A stretch of DNA of 64,000 nt from positions 3,534,001 through 3,598,000 of the forward strand of contig OY294049.1 in assembly GCA_958510825.1 (NCBI GenBank). Reading direction: 5' to 3'. Below, piece after piece: positions 42,848 through 53,294 of this stretch. A model generated the notes under the pieces. The model was not told where the DNA came from. It was given only the letters and a program-made list of their open reading frames with translations, and searched no databases. This DNA is from Brachypterus glaber. Taxonomy: Eukaryota; Arthropoda; Insecta; Coleoptera; Kateretidae. Made by a program: the position numbers and the translations under genes. How positions within the stretch are numbered: the stretch's first letter is position 1; each line of letters begins with the position of its first letter.

Positions 42848-43615
42848 TTTTTGCTCAAAACAACCCCCGTTTATTGCTTTTCGATGACTCAAACCCCTCC
42901 CTGCTCCGTGGGAGTGAAAACGGCGCTAAGCGCAAGATATCCGAAGAGGTACAATGAGGTCGACGAACCAGCACGAAAGACACCTGCGAATTATTTTGAT
43001 TCCAGCCATTCCCGTCGGACATGCGGGATGTTTGTCTACGCTCTTTCTTACTTTCTCTCACAGCATCCCTGTATCTCGTATCTTCTTTGTCTAGCACTGA
43101 TTGGCGCCAACAATTTTGATGCAACGGTCCCGTTGTTTGTTTGCGACTGGCTATTTTGAAAATAACATGACAAAAGGAATGCGGTCTAAAATAATATTGG
43201 TTTTAACGATTTATTTATGGTTTCGGGGAATTTTATAATTAACATTTTTTGTTTGTTATGAAGGAAATTCCGATTAAATTTCCTAGAAAGACCGGAAAGT
43301 ATTATCTTTAGATTTACCAAAAGGTTTATCTATGGTATACAATTCTTTTTAAGCTAGAAATAAAATTTGATAAGGAAAATATAATGACCAGAATATATCT
43401 ACTTGTTAAATATATTCTGATAATGACGTTGAAGACGTAACGTGACGTCAATGACGTAATGTCAGTAACGTTTAATATCAGTAGATAAAATTTAACTCAT
43501 TTCGTAGTTCCAATGTACCAGACGCCATGACATAACCTTACTTTATTGTTTACAAAACTGTTCATGACAAATAAAAATACTTTTCAATCCTATTTCTTAC
43601 GACAATTAATTAAAT
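42848..43615. promoter_or_regulatory. Divergent promoter region between the PH/PTB adaptor and Arp8
   Basis: 768 bp separates the two ATGs. The part near the adaptor is GC-richer (42880-43090) without a TE signature, consistent with conserved promoter/5'UTR DNA. Near Arp8 there is a run of TGACGT sites (43424-43459). No TATA box placed with confidence. Confidence 0.5.
43424..43459. promoter_or_regulatory. Cluster of CRE/ATF-like sites
   Basis: TGACGTT (43424), perfect CRE TGACGTCA (43443-43450) and TGACGTAA (43452-43459), with GACGTAACG between. They lie 157-192 bp upstream of the Arp8 ATG. Binding by CREB/ATF-type bZIP factors is an inference from the consensus. Confidence 0.45.
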
Positions 43616-43899
43616 ATGAATCCACCACCAAGTGATACACCCCCAGAACAAGTGCACTCAAAAAGTATCATCGTAATACATCCAGGTTCCCTTAATTTAA
43701 GAATAGGAAGAGCTTCAGATTTAAATCCACTCACAATTTTACATGCCATTGCCAGGAGGAGATATCCGTATGGCGCACCTTATTCAGATGAATTTTTACC
43801 GAAAAAAATTGATTTGAGTCAGCCACAGGAGTTTGATGAAGCTAGATTGGCTGTTTCGCATACATTACAATCATGCTTACAATCTGATGGACGAAGAAG
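43616..43899 (+). CDS. Arp8: Arp8 exon 1
   Basis: ATG at 43616; donor AAGAAG|GTAAAA after 94 codons plus AG. Encodes the N-terminal proline-rich start and the first actin-fold strands. Confidence 0.93.
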
Positions 43900-46800
43900 G
43901 TAAAATTTAATTCAAGCCTTTATTAAATATTTTTTGTCTCTTTCTGTCCGACATGCCACTAATATAGTATTAGTAATATTTCCTTTCATAATTATTTTTG
44001 GATTTTAAACTAGTGTTAGGGAACGTTCAAGTATTATGTAACGCAAATTGTACCAAAATTCATACACTTCATACTCTGGTTCTCGCGTTATTATAGATTA
44101 TAGAGATTTCATATTTTGTCTACCCCCCTATTAGGGGGTGTATTAGGGGGGTAGCCAAAATATGAAATCTGTACAGCCTTCAATGACGCGAGAACTGAGG
44201 TATGAAGTGTATGAATTTTGGTACATTTTACGTTACGTAATACTTGAGACTGTATCTCAATCTCTGTTAATGTTCCAATGTGAACCATATAAGGGTAAAG
44301 GGGTAAAAGGGCTCTTCAGAAAATTTATAATATACAATGTATACTGAGTTTATTCCTACTAACAAATTAACCATCTTTCCCTTAATTAAGTACTAAAAAA
44401 AATAAGAATAGAAAAGAATGCATATCCAATAAGTTAATTTTTGAACAGGGATCTTGATAGTTCAGTTGGTAGTGGCACTCTACCAAGCAGAAATCATGGT
44501 GAGTTCAAATCCCAACTTTGACTTGACTTTTTTTTACTACTTTTCTCTTCTGTCCAATATGTCACTAATATTCCCTCGAATATTCCTTTCATAAATATTT
44601 ATGGACATTAAAATTACTTCTTCTTATTTATATTCATTTTTGTATTTTAGATATGCTACTCCTCCACAGCAAATTTCAGCATTTAATAGAAGATCTCAAC
44701 CAGAAAAAGTCAGTGATAATGGTGGTGAATGGGTAAAACCTGAAGGTGATGTGGTTATAGGGAATGATATTCTACGTTTGGATCCACAACAAGAATTTAA
44801 CATACATTTTCCATTTAAAAGGGGAGATTTTAATATACATTCAGAACCTGGTGGCTCTTTGACATCAGTGATAACAGATTTAGAAACAATTTGGACATAT
44901 TCTTTGGAAACACTTTTACAAATACCTAGGACTGAGTTTAAACTACATAAAGCTGTGCTAGTGATACCAGATGTGTACAACAGAACATATTTAAGAGAAC
45001 TAATGTATTTATTACTGACAAAAATAGGTATTGAGAAAATACCCAGACAGCACATGATAACTATTAGATATCCAGGGGATATACTTTCTGGATATAGGGT
45101 ATATCCAGTGGATAGCCTGGATTGCCATTAGATATCCCATGGACATCCAAATGTCTACCTATATCCAGATCCAGTGGACATCTATTCTTTTAACCTCCCC
45201 AAAGTATATCCATTAGAGATCAAACATGGATATCCTGGATATCCATTAGAGATCAAACATGGATATCCTGGATATCCATGATGGATCTCTAATGGATAGC
45301 CAGTGGATATACTTTAGGGAGGTTAAAAAATAGATGTCCACTGGATACCATGTGGATATCCAGTGGATATCCAGCCAGGATCTGGATATAGGCGGACATT
45401 GGGACATCTAATGGCAATCCAGGCTATCCACTGGATATACTCTATTTCCAGAAAGTATATCCCCTGGATATCTAATAGTTATTATGTGCTGTCTGGGTAT
45501 ATATCTTGCTGAGTTAAATTCCTACCCTACAAACAATGGTTCGTCAGCCGCCCGACAGCCAACATTCAGCCGACGTAATTTTCCTTGGCGGAAGGTTGGC
45601 CGTCGGGCGACCGACGAACCAATGTGTGTAGGGTAGGGCCCTAAAAATAATTTATATAAAAATTTGGAAAGGGAACTAAAAATCATCTTTTTTTCTGGGG
45701 CCCTTGGCTAGAATCTCAAATAATTTAAGAAAAATATATCATCACCTTTTTTGGGGTTCCCTTCAGAAATGGAGCCATGAGCTTAGCTCATATTTGATTT
45801 GCCACTGTCAATATATCGCTGGGTTGCAATTATAAGGTTCTATGTTATATGGGGTTTCTGTAGAACATAGAACCTTATAATTTTAACCCAGCAATATTTT
45901 ATAATAAATCAACTGAAAATGTTATGTCCACTGTACTTACTTTCTCGCGAAAATATCGGCACATTTTAAGATTTTGATGATTATTTTGTAATAAAAAGTC
46001 CAAACTGTTTTCTTTTTTTGGTGACTATAAAAAAGTAACCCCCAAACATACATTTTAAGGCACCTTCGCTAAAATTATAAAAAAAAATATTTTATCCTTT
46101 ATGTGATTTTTCCGGGAAAAATCAGTAATGATGTTTTTATGTTAGTAATTTGCTATTAACGTTATATAAACTAAATTATGCAGGGTGTCCGTATTTCGAT
46201 CTCAAGCATAGGTATCTGGGTTATTATATCATCAAACTACCCTTATTTAGAAGAGTAGAGAAAAGCTAAAAAAAACCCTAGCAGTCACCTAAAAACCTTA
46301 GGTTTAAAGTTTGGTTTCAATCTGTTAAACAGTATGACCTATTACAGTAGGCCTCTGGAAGGACAGACATCGCAAAATCATTCTTTTTGGAATGAAGGTA
46401 TACCCTGCTGAAAATGACGGGTCTGAGCGGGTATAAATGGTGCATAAACCGGACTTGAGCGGATGAAATTCACTATGCAACATTTATACCCGCGCAGACC
46501 CGTCATTTTCAATAGGGGTAAATACGTTAAAATCTGGAAAACTTATTTGCAAATTTCTTCTTTCCGAGGTCGCTCGAAAGTAAAAAGTTTAATTAGGCAT
46601 TATGTATTTCTAGGATTTGGAAGTTGTTTTTTGGTACAAGACCATGTTGCTGCAACTTTTGGATCTGGATTAAGTTATGCATGTGTTGTTGATGTGGGGG
46701 ATCAAAAAACGTCAGTGTCTTGTGTTGAAGATGGGATGTGTCACCCAAACACAAGAGTAAGATTAGAATATGGTGGAGGAGACATAACACAAATATTTTT

Positions 46801-49800
46801 CTGGCTGTTAAAAAAATGCGCTTTTCCCTACAAAGATTGCACTGACTTGAACAAACTGGACACAATGCTGTTAAGAAAATTAAAGGAAGATTTTTGTCAT
46901 GTAAATTTAGACATTTGTGGTTCCCAGGAAAAAAGTTTTATTCTAAGACAGCCTGATAAGCCTGTTTTGCAGTTCACCATACAAGTTGGTGATGAATGTA
47001 TAGTAGCACCTTTAAGTTTGTTTACTCCAGAATTATTTGGTATAACGGGGAGTAAAAATATTATTACACAAAAGGTATCTACTGGGGATCCAGAGGACCC
47101 TCTAGATGAAACATATTTAAGAGATATAAGAAAAAAGGGAATTAAAGAAAGTATGGAGCCAAATGTTTCTGATTATTCCGAAAATTATTTAGAATCTCAG
47201 CAGAATAATGGGAATGATGATGATATTGTTGTTGATGCTATGGATCCAGTTGCTACAAATAATATTAGGGAGTTTGTGATCAATCCAGGACAAATTTTAG
47301 GTAAGAAATTAGAAGTCCCAAATCGCAGACTTAACAGAACTTTACTAAAAATGGGATTTAGGATTCTCAGTATTTTAAGAAATTTTCACTGGCTGGCACT
47401 AGGGGTCTGCTTGGGCGTCATTTGCCGGGGGAGGGGGCAAAACTTAAATTTATGGTGACTAAAAAAAATAGCATCACAGGGTTCCTACAAATATTAGATT
47501 GTTAAATTCCCTGTCTTTTCCAGGTTTTCCCTGACCAAAATTATAAAATTCCCTGTGTCCAACGTAAAAAATATGAATATTTGTATGAATTATTTTTATA
47601 CAAGTAAAAAAAATGAGAAACAAGTATTTTAGTTTAACGGGTTTCTGTTAAGGAGATTCTTTATTTTATTAAAGTAAAAAAAAAACTAAATAATTAAAAA
47701 CAAAAAATATATTAACTAGGTTAAAATGTCAAACAGGGACTACCTGTCCCTGTTTGACATTCTCCAATGTTATTTTTAATTTGTTTATTACTATTTTTTA
47801 AGTTTTAAATTGTGTAATTTTTTAATTTTAATGTAAATTCTAACTTTTTAAAATGTTTTTATAATATTAGTAGTATCTGACGATGTTAACATAAATAGTT
47901 AACGAAACTGCAGTAATAAACAATTTTTACACACGTGAAGTTTGACTAAAATAAAATAAATTTTAACCTAGTTAACATTTAACTTCACTATAAGGAGTGA
48001 CAAATTATTTTTAACAAAACATGGATGAATTTCCAGATTATGTAAAAAATATATTCTTAATCAAAGCTCTATTTAAGAATGTAAGTAAAATTTTATATTA
48101 ATAAAAAACGTAAGAAAGCCCTAGGCGAAGATTTTTAGAAATATATTGGTCAATTTTAAATCCGTCTTTAATTAAAAATTTCACAAAAATGCAAGAAACT
48201 CTCGCACCGCAAGCGGAAATTTTTACAAATTGTCTGTTTAAGTTTGAGAAACTTAAATAAAAAAAAGGAAGAAAGCCCTAGCGCTGCCGGCGAAAATGTT
48301 TACAAAGTTGATAGCCTACTTTAATTTTTAAAATCCTAAATTTCAAAAAATTGCAAGAAATTTTTTACAAATTATATGTTCTATTTTAACTTTAAACCAG
48401 TTTTTTTAATTTAAATTAAGTTCACAAAAATGCAGGAAGCTTTAGCGCCGCAGGCGAAATTTTTTACGACTTTTACGCTTAAGGTCTACAATCATAAATG
48501 GAGAAAAACGTAAAAAAGCCTAGTGCCACAGTCAAAAAATTTTAAATACTCGATGGTCTATTTTAATTTTTACAGTTTTTATAGTTTTATTATTCTAAAG
48601 TTCACAAAAAATGCAAGAAAGCTCCAGCGCCGCAGCGATTTTTTTTACAAATTTCATGATTAAGTTTCTAGAAAAAACGTAAGAAAGCCCTAGCGCCATA
48701 GGCAATTTTTTTACAAACTTTTATTTTAAAATAATATTTTAAACAGTTTTACAATTCCAAATTACACCAAAATGTAAGAAAGATCTAGCGCTGTAGGCAA
48801 AAATTTTATGAATCTAAAGGCCTATGGTCCACTTAAGCACAGGCATTGTATGACATAGGTGAGTTTCTGGAGATAGGAGCCCTTTTGCAATCTTTATGAT
48901 TTTAATTTTAATGGCTGTATATTATTGTATTTTTTGTACGTGAATGTATCGTATTGTATTTTTATTGTATTGTATTATTTATTTAAATTACTTATTTTAA
49001 TATGACATGACTTGTGTAAACGAAAGTATAAACACTAATAAAGTTCTATTCTATACAAATTACCTAACAAATTACAAAATACAAAATTTAATTATAAATT
49101 AAAAAAGTAATTAGACCTTTTTAGCCAAAATTCCCCCTTTTTTTTAAGATGTTTAATATTTTTCCTGTATTTTAGGCAAAAAGTAGCAAAATTCCAGGTT
49201 TTCCAGCTGACCCCTTTTAATACCCTGTTTTCCCTGAACTGCAGGAAGCCTGTATCAATGACAATTGGAAATTAATATATTAATATATTAATTATATAAT
49301 TATAACTTTTACGCATTATAAAAAGGCAGATATTTATTGCTTTAAACATTCTTAATTTTTAAGACCTAATAGCCTAATTCTAAAATTTCAGGGGGACGGT
49401 TGTCCAAACCAAACGGAGTTTCTTGCCTACATGTAGAATTATTAAAAATAATGTATTTTACAGTACAAATAATGTAGTTTACAGTGTTTTTAAAAACGAT
49501 TACTTAAGTGATGTACATAGGCGCCGCTTTTTAAAATCCCGGGTGGGGGGGGGGCAAATTTTTTGAAGTAAAAATAATTTACATAAAATTTATATTTTAT
49601 TAGATCAAAAAATATATTTAATAGTATAGACAATATTCCAATTCCAATATTCCGGGGGCCATGGCCCCCGGCCTCCCCGAAGTCGACGCCTATGTAAAAT
49701 TATGCAAATATAAAGGCTGTTTTAACAGTGTACTTTTCATTAGACTTCTAAAAGAAAATTTCTATTTAATATAATAAGTAAAAATTACTATTACTTTCTC

Positions 49801-50349
49801 ACAAAAGAAAGTATTGTGATAGAAAAAAAAGATATTATTTTTTTGCTTAAATCATCTTATTTTTTTTTTCTGAAACGTCCAGAAAAATCAAAATAAGCAA
49901 TAAAAAAAAGATGTCTGTCTGTCTGTATCCACGATAACTTAAGAACGCTTTAAGCATTAGGGGAAAGTATACAATATATTGGTTTGTTAATAGCAGAATT
50001 TTTTTTAGGTTTGGACCAAGCAGTTTTACAAAGTATAGATCGTTGCCCGAATGAAGACTTGAAACGAAAGATGTATGCTTGCATCTTAGTGGTAGGAGGT
50101 GGTATGAAATTTTCCGGTATAACAACTTGGCTTCAAAATCGGATATCCCTTCAAATTCCTTATTTATATCGAGCAGAACAACTGGATATTATCATTAATC
50201 CCAGAGATATGGACTCAGCAATGGTGGCCTGGAAAGGGGCATGTATTTTATCCTGTCTGGAAACTGCTCATGAACTCTGGATTCAAGCATCGGAATGGGA
50301 AAAATTTGGGGTACGGGTTTTACGGGAAAGGGCACCTTTTACATGGTAA
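43616..50349 (+). CDS. Arp8: Actin-related protein 8 (INO80 complex subunit), complete, four exons
   Basis: Exons 43616-43899, 44651-45027, 46614-47300 and 50009-50349 join in phase to 562 codons plus TAA. Recognised by family text: IIVIHPGSLNLRIGRASDLN near the N-terminus, KAVLVIPDVYNRTYLRELMY, CVVDVGDQKTSVSCVEDG, LEYGGGDITQIFFWLLKK, GDPEDPLDETYL, ILVVGGGMKFSGITTWLQ and the C-terminal WEKFGVRVLRERAPFTW. Arp8 is a nuclear actin-fold protein that, with Arp4 and actin on the HSA domain of Ino80, binds linker DNA and supports nucleosome sliding in transcription and DNA repair. It is slightly shorter than fly or human Arp8 (about 600-624). The variable loop (residues about 385-425) is acidic. Start ATG is the first in frame after upstream stops. 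AATAAA follows 57 nt after the stop. Confidence 0.95.
43931..44005 (+). repeat. Tail repeat copy 1 in Arp8 intron 1
   Basis: TCTGTCC(G/A)A(C/T)ATG(C/T)CACTAATAT and CCTTTCATAA(T/A)TATTT(T/A)TGGA match 44529-44607. One copy is near each end of the intron. Confidence 0.55.
44021..44246. mobile_element. PIF/Harbinger-like MITE in Arp8 intron 1
   Basis: Left end TTA-GGGAACGTTCAAGTATTA; the right end CGTTACGTAATACTTGAGAC matches but lacks the last bases. Arms pair GATTTCATATTTTGTCTACC with GTAGCCAAAATATGAAATC. It shares its interior with 37286-37520 and its TIR with 6421-6573. Confidence 0.7.
44448..44528 (+). repeat. tRNA-derived sequence (SINE-like head)
   Basis: Has a near-consensus A box TAGTTCAGTTGG (44458-44469) and B box GAGTTCAAATCCC (44501-44513) 31 nt apart, followed by T8. 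The acceptor and T stems do not pair well, so this is a tRNA relic or SINE head rather than a working tRNA gene. It is followed by the tail repeat at 44529-44607. Confidence 0.5.
44529..44607 (+). repeat. Tail repeat copy 2 in Arp8 intron 1
   Basis: Directly follows the tRNA-like head. Homologous to 43931-44005. Together they suggest a SINE body present once with and once without its head. Confidence 0.45.
44651..45027 (+). CDS. Arp8: Arp8 exon 2
   Basis: Acceptor TTTGTATTTTAG at 44650; A completes Arg95. Donor AAAATAG|GTATTG leaves G. Reading past the donor stays open for 34 codons into a MITE, which can mislead gene callers. Confidence 0.93.
45042..45497. mobile_element. GGATATCC-rich palindromic MITE, copy 1
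   Basis: TA-CCCAGACAGCACATGATAAC at left and GTTATTATGTGCTGTCTGGG-TA at right. The arms run nearly the whole element and are themselves made of GGATAT(C/A)C words (CTGGATATCC, CCATGGACATCC). Starts 13 bp after the Arp8 exon 2 donor. A shorter copy is at 55558-55757. Confidence 0.85.
45521..45640. mobile_element. Short GC-rich palindrome
   Basis: CCCTACCCTACAAACAATGG at left, CCAATGTGTGTAGGGTAGGG at right; inner CGTCAGCCGCCCGACAGCCA / TGGCCGTCGGGCGACCGACG. Related to the TIR of 13729-14613. Confidence 0.65.
45832..45898. mobile_element. Small hairpin
   Basis: GGGTTGCAATTATAAGGTTC and its partner AACCTTATAATTTTAACCC, loop about 20 bp. Confidence 0.6.
46391..46518. mobile_element. Hairpin MITE upstream of Arp8 exon 3
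   Basis: ACCCTGCTGAAAATGACGGG / CCCGTCATTTTCAATAGGGG with inner GAGCGGGTATAAATG / CATTTATACCCGCGC. About 95 bp from the exon 3 acceptor. An open frame runs from it into the exon but starts in the MITE. Confidence 0.7.
46614..47300 (+). CDS. Arp8: Arp8 exon 3
   Basis: Acceptor GTATTTCTAG ends at 46613; donor TTTTAG|GTAAGA at 47301. Restores IGFGSCFLVQDHVAATFGSG across the junction. Contains the central ATPase-fold part and the acidic loop. Confidence 0.93.
47476..49256. mobile_element. Possible hAT-like insert in Arp8 intron 3
   Basis: Left CACAGGGTTCCTACA and right TGCAGGAAGCCTGTA are imperfect inverted ends (12 of 15), followed inward by ATTCCCTGTCTTTTCCAGGT and CCCTGTTTTCCCTGAACTG. Contains the minisatellite 48110-48845 and a non-LTR-like tail at 49038-49056. 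No transposase ORF. Confidence 0.45.
48110..48845. repeat. Degenerate minisatellite with AGCGCCGCAGGCGA, second locus
   Basis: About seven units of 90-120 bp, each 'GCAAGAAAGC(C/T)(C/T)TAGCGCCGCAGGCG' plus T-rich filler and TTTAAGTTT. Ends GGCCTATGGTCCACTTAAG, as at 38336-38350. Confidence 0.7.
49512..49697. mobile_element. Short TIR element
   Basis: ACATAGGCGCCGC at left and GTCGACGCCTATGT at right. Interior has a G10 run and the palindrome GGGGGCCATGGCCCCC. Confidence 0.55.
50009..50349 (+). CDS. Arp8: Arp8 exon 4 (terminal)
   Basis: Acceptor TTTTTTTAG ends at 50008; G|GT makes Gly450. Encodes LDQAVLQSIDRCPNEDLKRK, the VVGGG nucleotide-site loop and the C-terminus RVLRERAPFTW-stop. Confidence 0.94.
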
Positions 50350-50406
50350 AAAAATATATTAGGCATAAAAGAAAAACCTTAATGTAATTGAAGCTCTTTG
50401 TCAGAA

Positions 50407-50412
50407 AATAAA
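50407..50412 (+). promoter_or_regulatory. Arp8 polyadenylation signal AATAAA
   Basis: First AATAAA after the Arp8 stop, 58 nt downstream; a mariner-type element begins 23 bp further on, so the 3'UTR must be very short or end inside that element. Confidence 0.6.
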
Positions 50413-50434
50413 ATTTTCTATTAAACCTTTTATA

Positions 50435-51592
50435 CAGGGTGTCTCAACGAAGCCGACTCGGTCGATATATAGTAAACTATCCACTTTAGAGAAAAACTTT
50501 AAAGGGAAAAGTTGTATGGTTTTAAACAAGGCACATTTTAAAAATATTTAAAAATATACAGGATGGTCTTCTTAGGGTGGGTAACATCTGACTTAATTTT
50601 TTTAAACGGAATGGTATATTTTTTATTATGCCATCTTATTTTTCATAAAAATGCCTTTATTTTAATACCATATTGTATGGGTCTATTATTTATAGTTTTT
50701 AAGATATATTTTTTTTTGAGAAAAAATGCATTTTTCGTGACGAGATAAAAACTTCTCCAATTTATTTATTTTTTGTCAAAAATTAATAAAATTTTGCAAG
50801 CGTATATTAAAAAGGTATATTTAATTACTTTTGGCGCAAAAACTAAAATAATTTATACAGGGCGTTCAAAATAAATATTCAAACTTTTGGATTTTCAAAC
50901 ATAAAAAACTCAATTTTTTTAAATAGAATGCTATATTTTTTATTCACTCATTAAATGTAGGATAAACTTCTCCATACAATGATATGAGATATTTTCAAAC
51001 TCAATTATTTAAAAAACTGCTAAACAGATCTATAAAGTATCATTGTACGCAGAATTTTATCCTACATTTAATGAGGGAATAAAAAATATAACATTCTATT
51101 TAAAAAAAAATTGAGTTTTTTATATTTGAAAATCCAAAAGTTTGAATATTGTTTTTTTGAGAGCCCTGTATAAAATATTTAATTTTTTGCACATAAAGTA
51201 ATTAGATACACCCTTTTAAGATAAGCTTGCAAAACTTTATTAATTTTTGACAAAAAAAAAAGAAATTGAAGAAGGTTTTATCTCTTCACTAAAAATGTAT
51301 TTTTTTGTCAAAAAAAATTTATATCTCAAAAACTATAAACAATAGACACATATAATATGATATTAAAATAAAGGTATTTTTATGACAAGTAAGATGACAT
51401 ATTAAAAATATACCATTTCGTTTAAAAAAATTAAGTCAGATGTTACCCACCCTAAGAAGACCATCCTCTATATTTTTAAATATTTTTAAAATGTGCCTTT
51501 TTTAAAACCATACAACTTTTTCCATTAAAGTTTTTCTCTAAAGTCGATACTTTACTATATATCGACCGAGTCGGCTTCGTTGAGACACCCTG
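50435..51592. mobile_element. Long-armed Tc1/mariner-type foldback with nested element
   Basis: TA-CAGGGTGTCTCAACGAAGCC and GGCTTCGTTGAGACACCCTG-TA; the arms continue for about 400 bp (GACTCGGTCGATATATAGTA, GATGGTCTTCTTAGGGTGGG). At its centre sits 50857-51168. No ORF. Confidence 0.88.
50857..51168. mobile_element. Nested Tc1/mariner-type MITE
   Basis: TA-CAGGGCGTTCAAAATAAATA and AGAGCCCTG-TA, with inner TTTGGATTTTCAAACATAAA / ATTTGAAAATCCAAAAG. Inserted at the symmetry centre of 50435-51592. Confidence 0.75.
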
Positions 51593-51761
51593 TATATAGA
51601 AAATAATAAAATAGTTAAATTTTGATTAAATTTATATTTTGATCATTTTTTTGATTATGCCTTATAAATATTGGGACAATTATAATTTATTTTTAACAGA
51701 TTTTAGTAACTTATTAAATTTGGTTATATTATATAACCAATTTTAATTTGGTTATATTATA

Positions 51762-52494
51762 CAGCCTGTTCCAGAACTCGCGTACCGAAATTTAAGAGGT
51801 GATTCTACATCCAAAAATATGAAAAAAAGTTTCTATAAAGGTTGGTCCGGAAATGAGCCCTAAGGGAGCTACGGCCCTTCGAAGATGACGTATCGAATGG
51901 GGGAACAAAAAAAAGCACCAATAAAATTTTAATGCTGCAGGGTGATTCTTCATTTAAAACTGAGCAAAAAAGTATTAAACACCAAAACACCTAAATTTAA
52001 TATTAAAGGAGTAATAGCCTTTTAAAAAGTAACGTTTTTGGTGGCACAAAATGTTACTTCCTCTTAATTGCATTTTTTTTTGATAACGGTTGCTCCTACA
52101 GTGTTACACTATATGATATTTTATATGTATTTTTACTCTAGAAATCTATATTTTTTACAACAAATCCAAAAAACATACACATAGAAAAGTTTGGGGCAAA
52201 AATGTTTTAAGCCTCATATATTTTGTCCGTCTGGGCACGCCTCTGGATAAATTACAAAACGAAATTAACATAAACTTATTGCCCTTATTAATACTAGTAT
52301 ACATGCAAAAGCTCGCCGCTCTAGCTTAAACGGTACCCGAGTTATTAATTAAAAACCTTATTTTTATTACAGTTTTAAAGGGCCCTAGATCCCTTAGGGC
52401 TCATTTCCGGACCAACCTTTATAGGAACTTTTTTTATATTTTTGGATCTAGAATCACCTCTTAAATTTTGGCATGCCAGTTATGGATCACCCTG
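51762..52494. mobile_element. Tc1/mariner-type MITE, family B copy 2
   Basis: TA at both sides; the left end CAGCCTGTTCCAGAACTCG and right end ATGGATCACCCTG are diverged, but the interiors match 26255-26953 in order (GAGGTGATTCTAC, GGTTGGTCCGGAAATGAGC, GACTTATTG-type, ACCTTTATAGGAAC). Confidence 0.8.
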
Positions 52495-52510
52495 TATAAC
52501 CAATTTTAAT

Positions 52511-53294
52511 AGGTTACTAAAATCTGTTAAAAATCTATTAGATTTATTTTAGAAATTAAAAATGAGGCAAATCTACAGGCAATAAAATTAGCCACCTTTT
52601 AGTACAATGTATTTTATACACTTTTATTAAAACAAATTATATTATCAACAAAAAGGTTCTTTTTTATATGACAAATATTTCTACTTTTTTGTAATTTAAA
52701 TAATTTTTATTATAATTTTTATTGTATAAAATCGTATTAAACTTTTAATAAAATTAATAAATAAAAGTATTAAATACCGTGAAAATTTTAAATGATTTAA
52801 AATCATACATTGATTCCAGAATTTTTTCAATTAAGTAAACAAAACAAATTATTATAAAAAGTTACATAAACTTGAATAGACCCTAACATAAAAAAAGGAT
52901 TATACTCAATTTTCTTGAGCAAATTATAACAAATAAAAAATTATTTAAAATAAAACAACTTACAGAGGCATATGAAATAAATAATTAATTTTTATTTTGA
53001 TTTAATAAACACAGAAAAAATCTTTTCATTTAATTCAGTGATACCAAAATTTTTTGTATGTACTAACACAAAGAAAAATTAAAGGAAAAAATATTTAATT
53101 CTATGTTAGTAACATAGGAAAATGGTTCTGATTAATTCTTTGATAGCAACACACAAAAAAAAGTCTATCTAAGAGAGAAAATCATGAAATCAAAATAAAA
53201 AAGTATGTTCCATCTAAGCCTTTGTAAAAACCTACTGTTAAAATCCAAAAAATTACATAACAACATTAATTACCCTAATAACTTTACAAGTGGC
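52511..53294. other. EMC7 3' flank, no other gene
   Basis: A/T-rich DNA downstream of EMC7 on the minus strand. TTTATT (AATAAA on the minus strand) occurs at about 52990, a possible EMC7 polyadenylation signal. No repeat boundaries recognised. Confidence 0.4.

Noticed and set aside
42851..43159. Overlapping ORFs on both strands in the divergent promoter
   Set aside because: No family match. They lie between the ATGs of two well-supported genes in GC-richer promoter/5'UTR DNA and have no splice or start context.
44448..44528. A functional tRNA gene
   Set aside because: A and B boxes are good but the acceptor and T stems do not pair; better called a tRNA-derived repeat.
45028..45131. Read-through of Arp8 exon 2 as an alternative C-terminus
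   Set aside because: The sequence past 45027 enters a MITE, while the GT donor joins in phase to exon 3 and restores the conserved Arp8 text IGFGSCF.
46463..46613. Upstream extension of the open frame before Arp8 exon 3
   Set aside because: It starts inside a hairpin MITE; the CTAG acceptor at 46613 and phase continuity with exon 2 define the exon.
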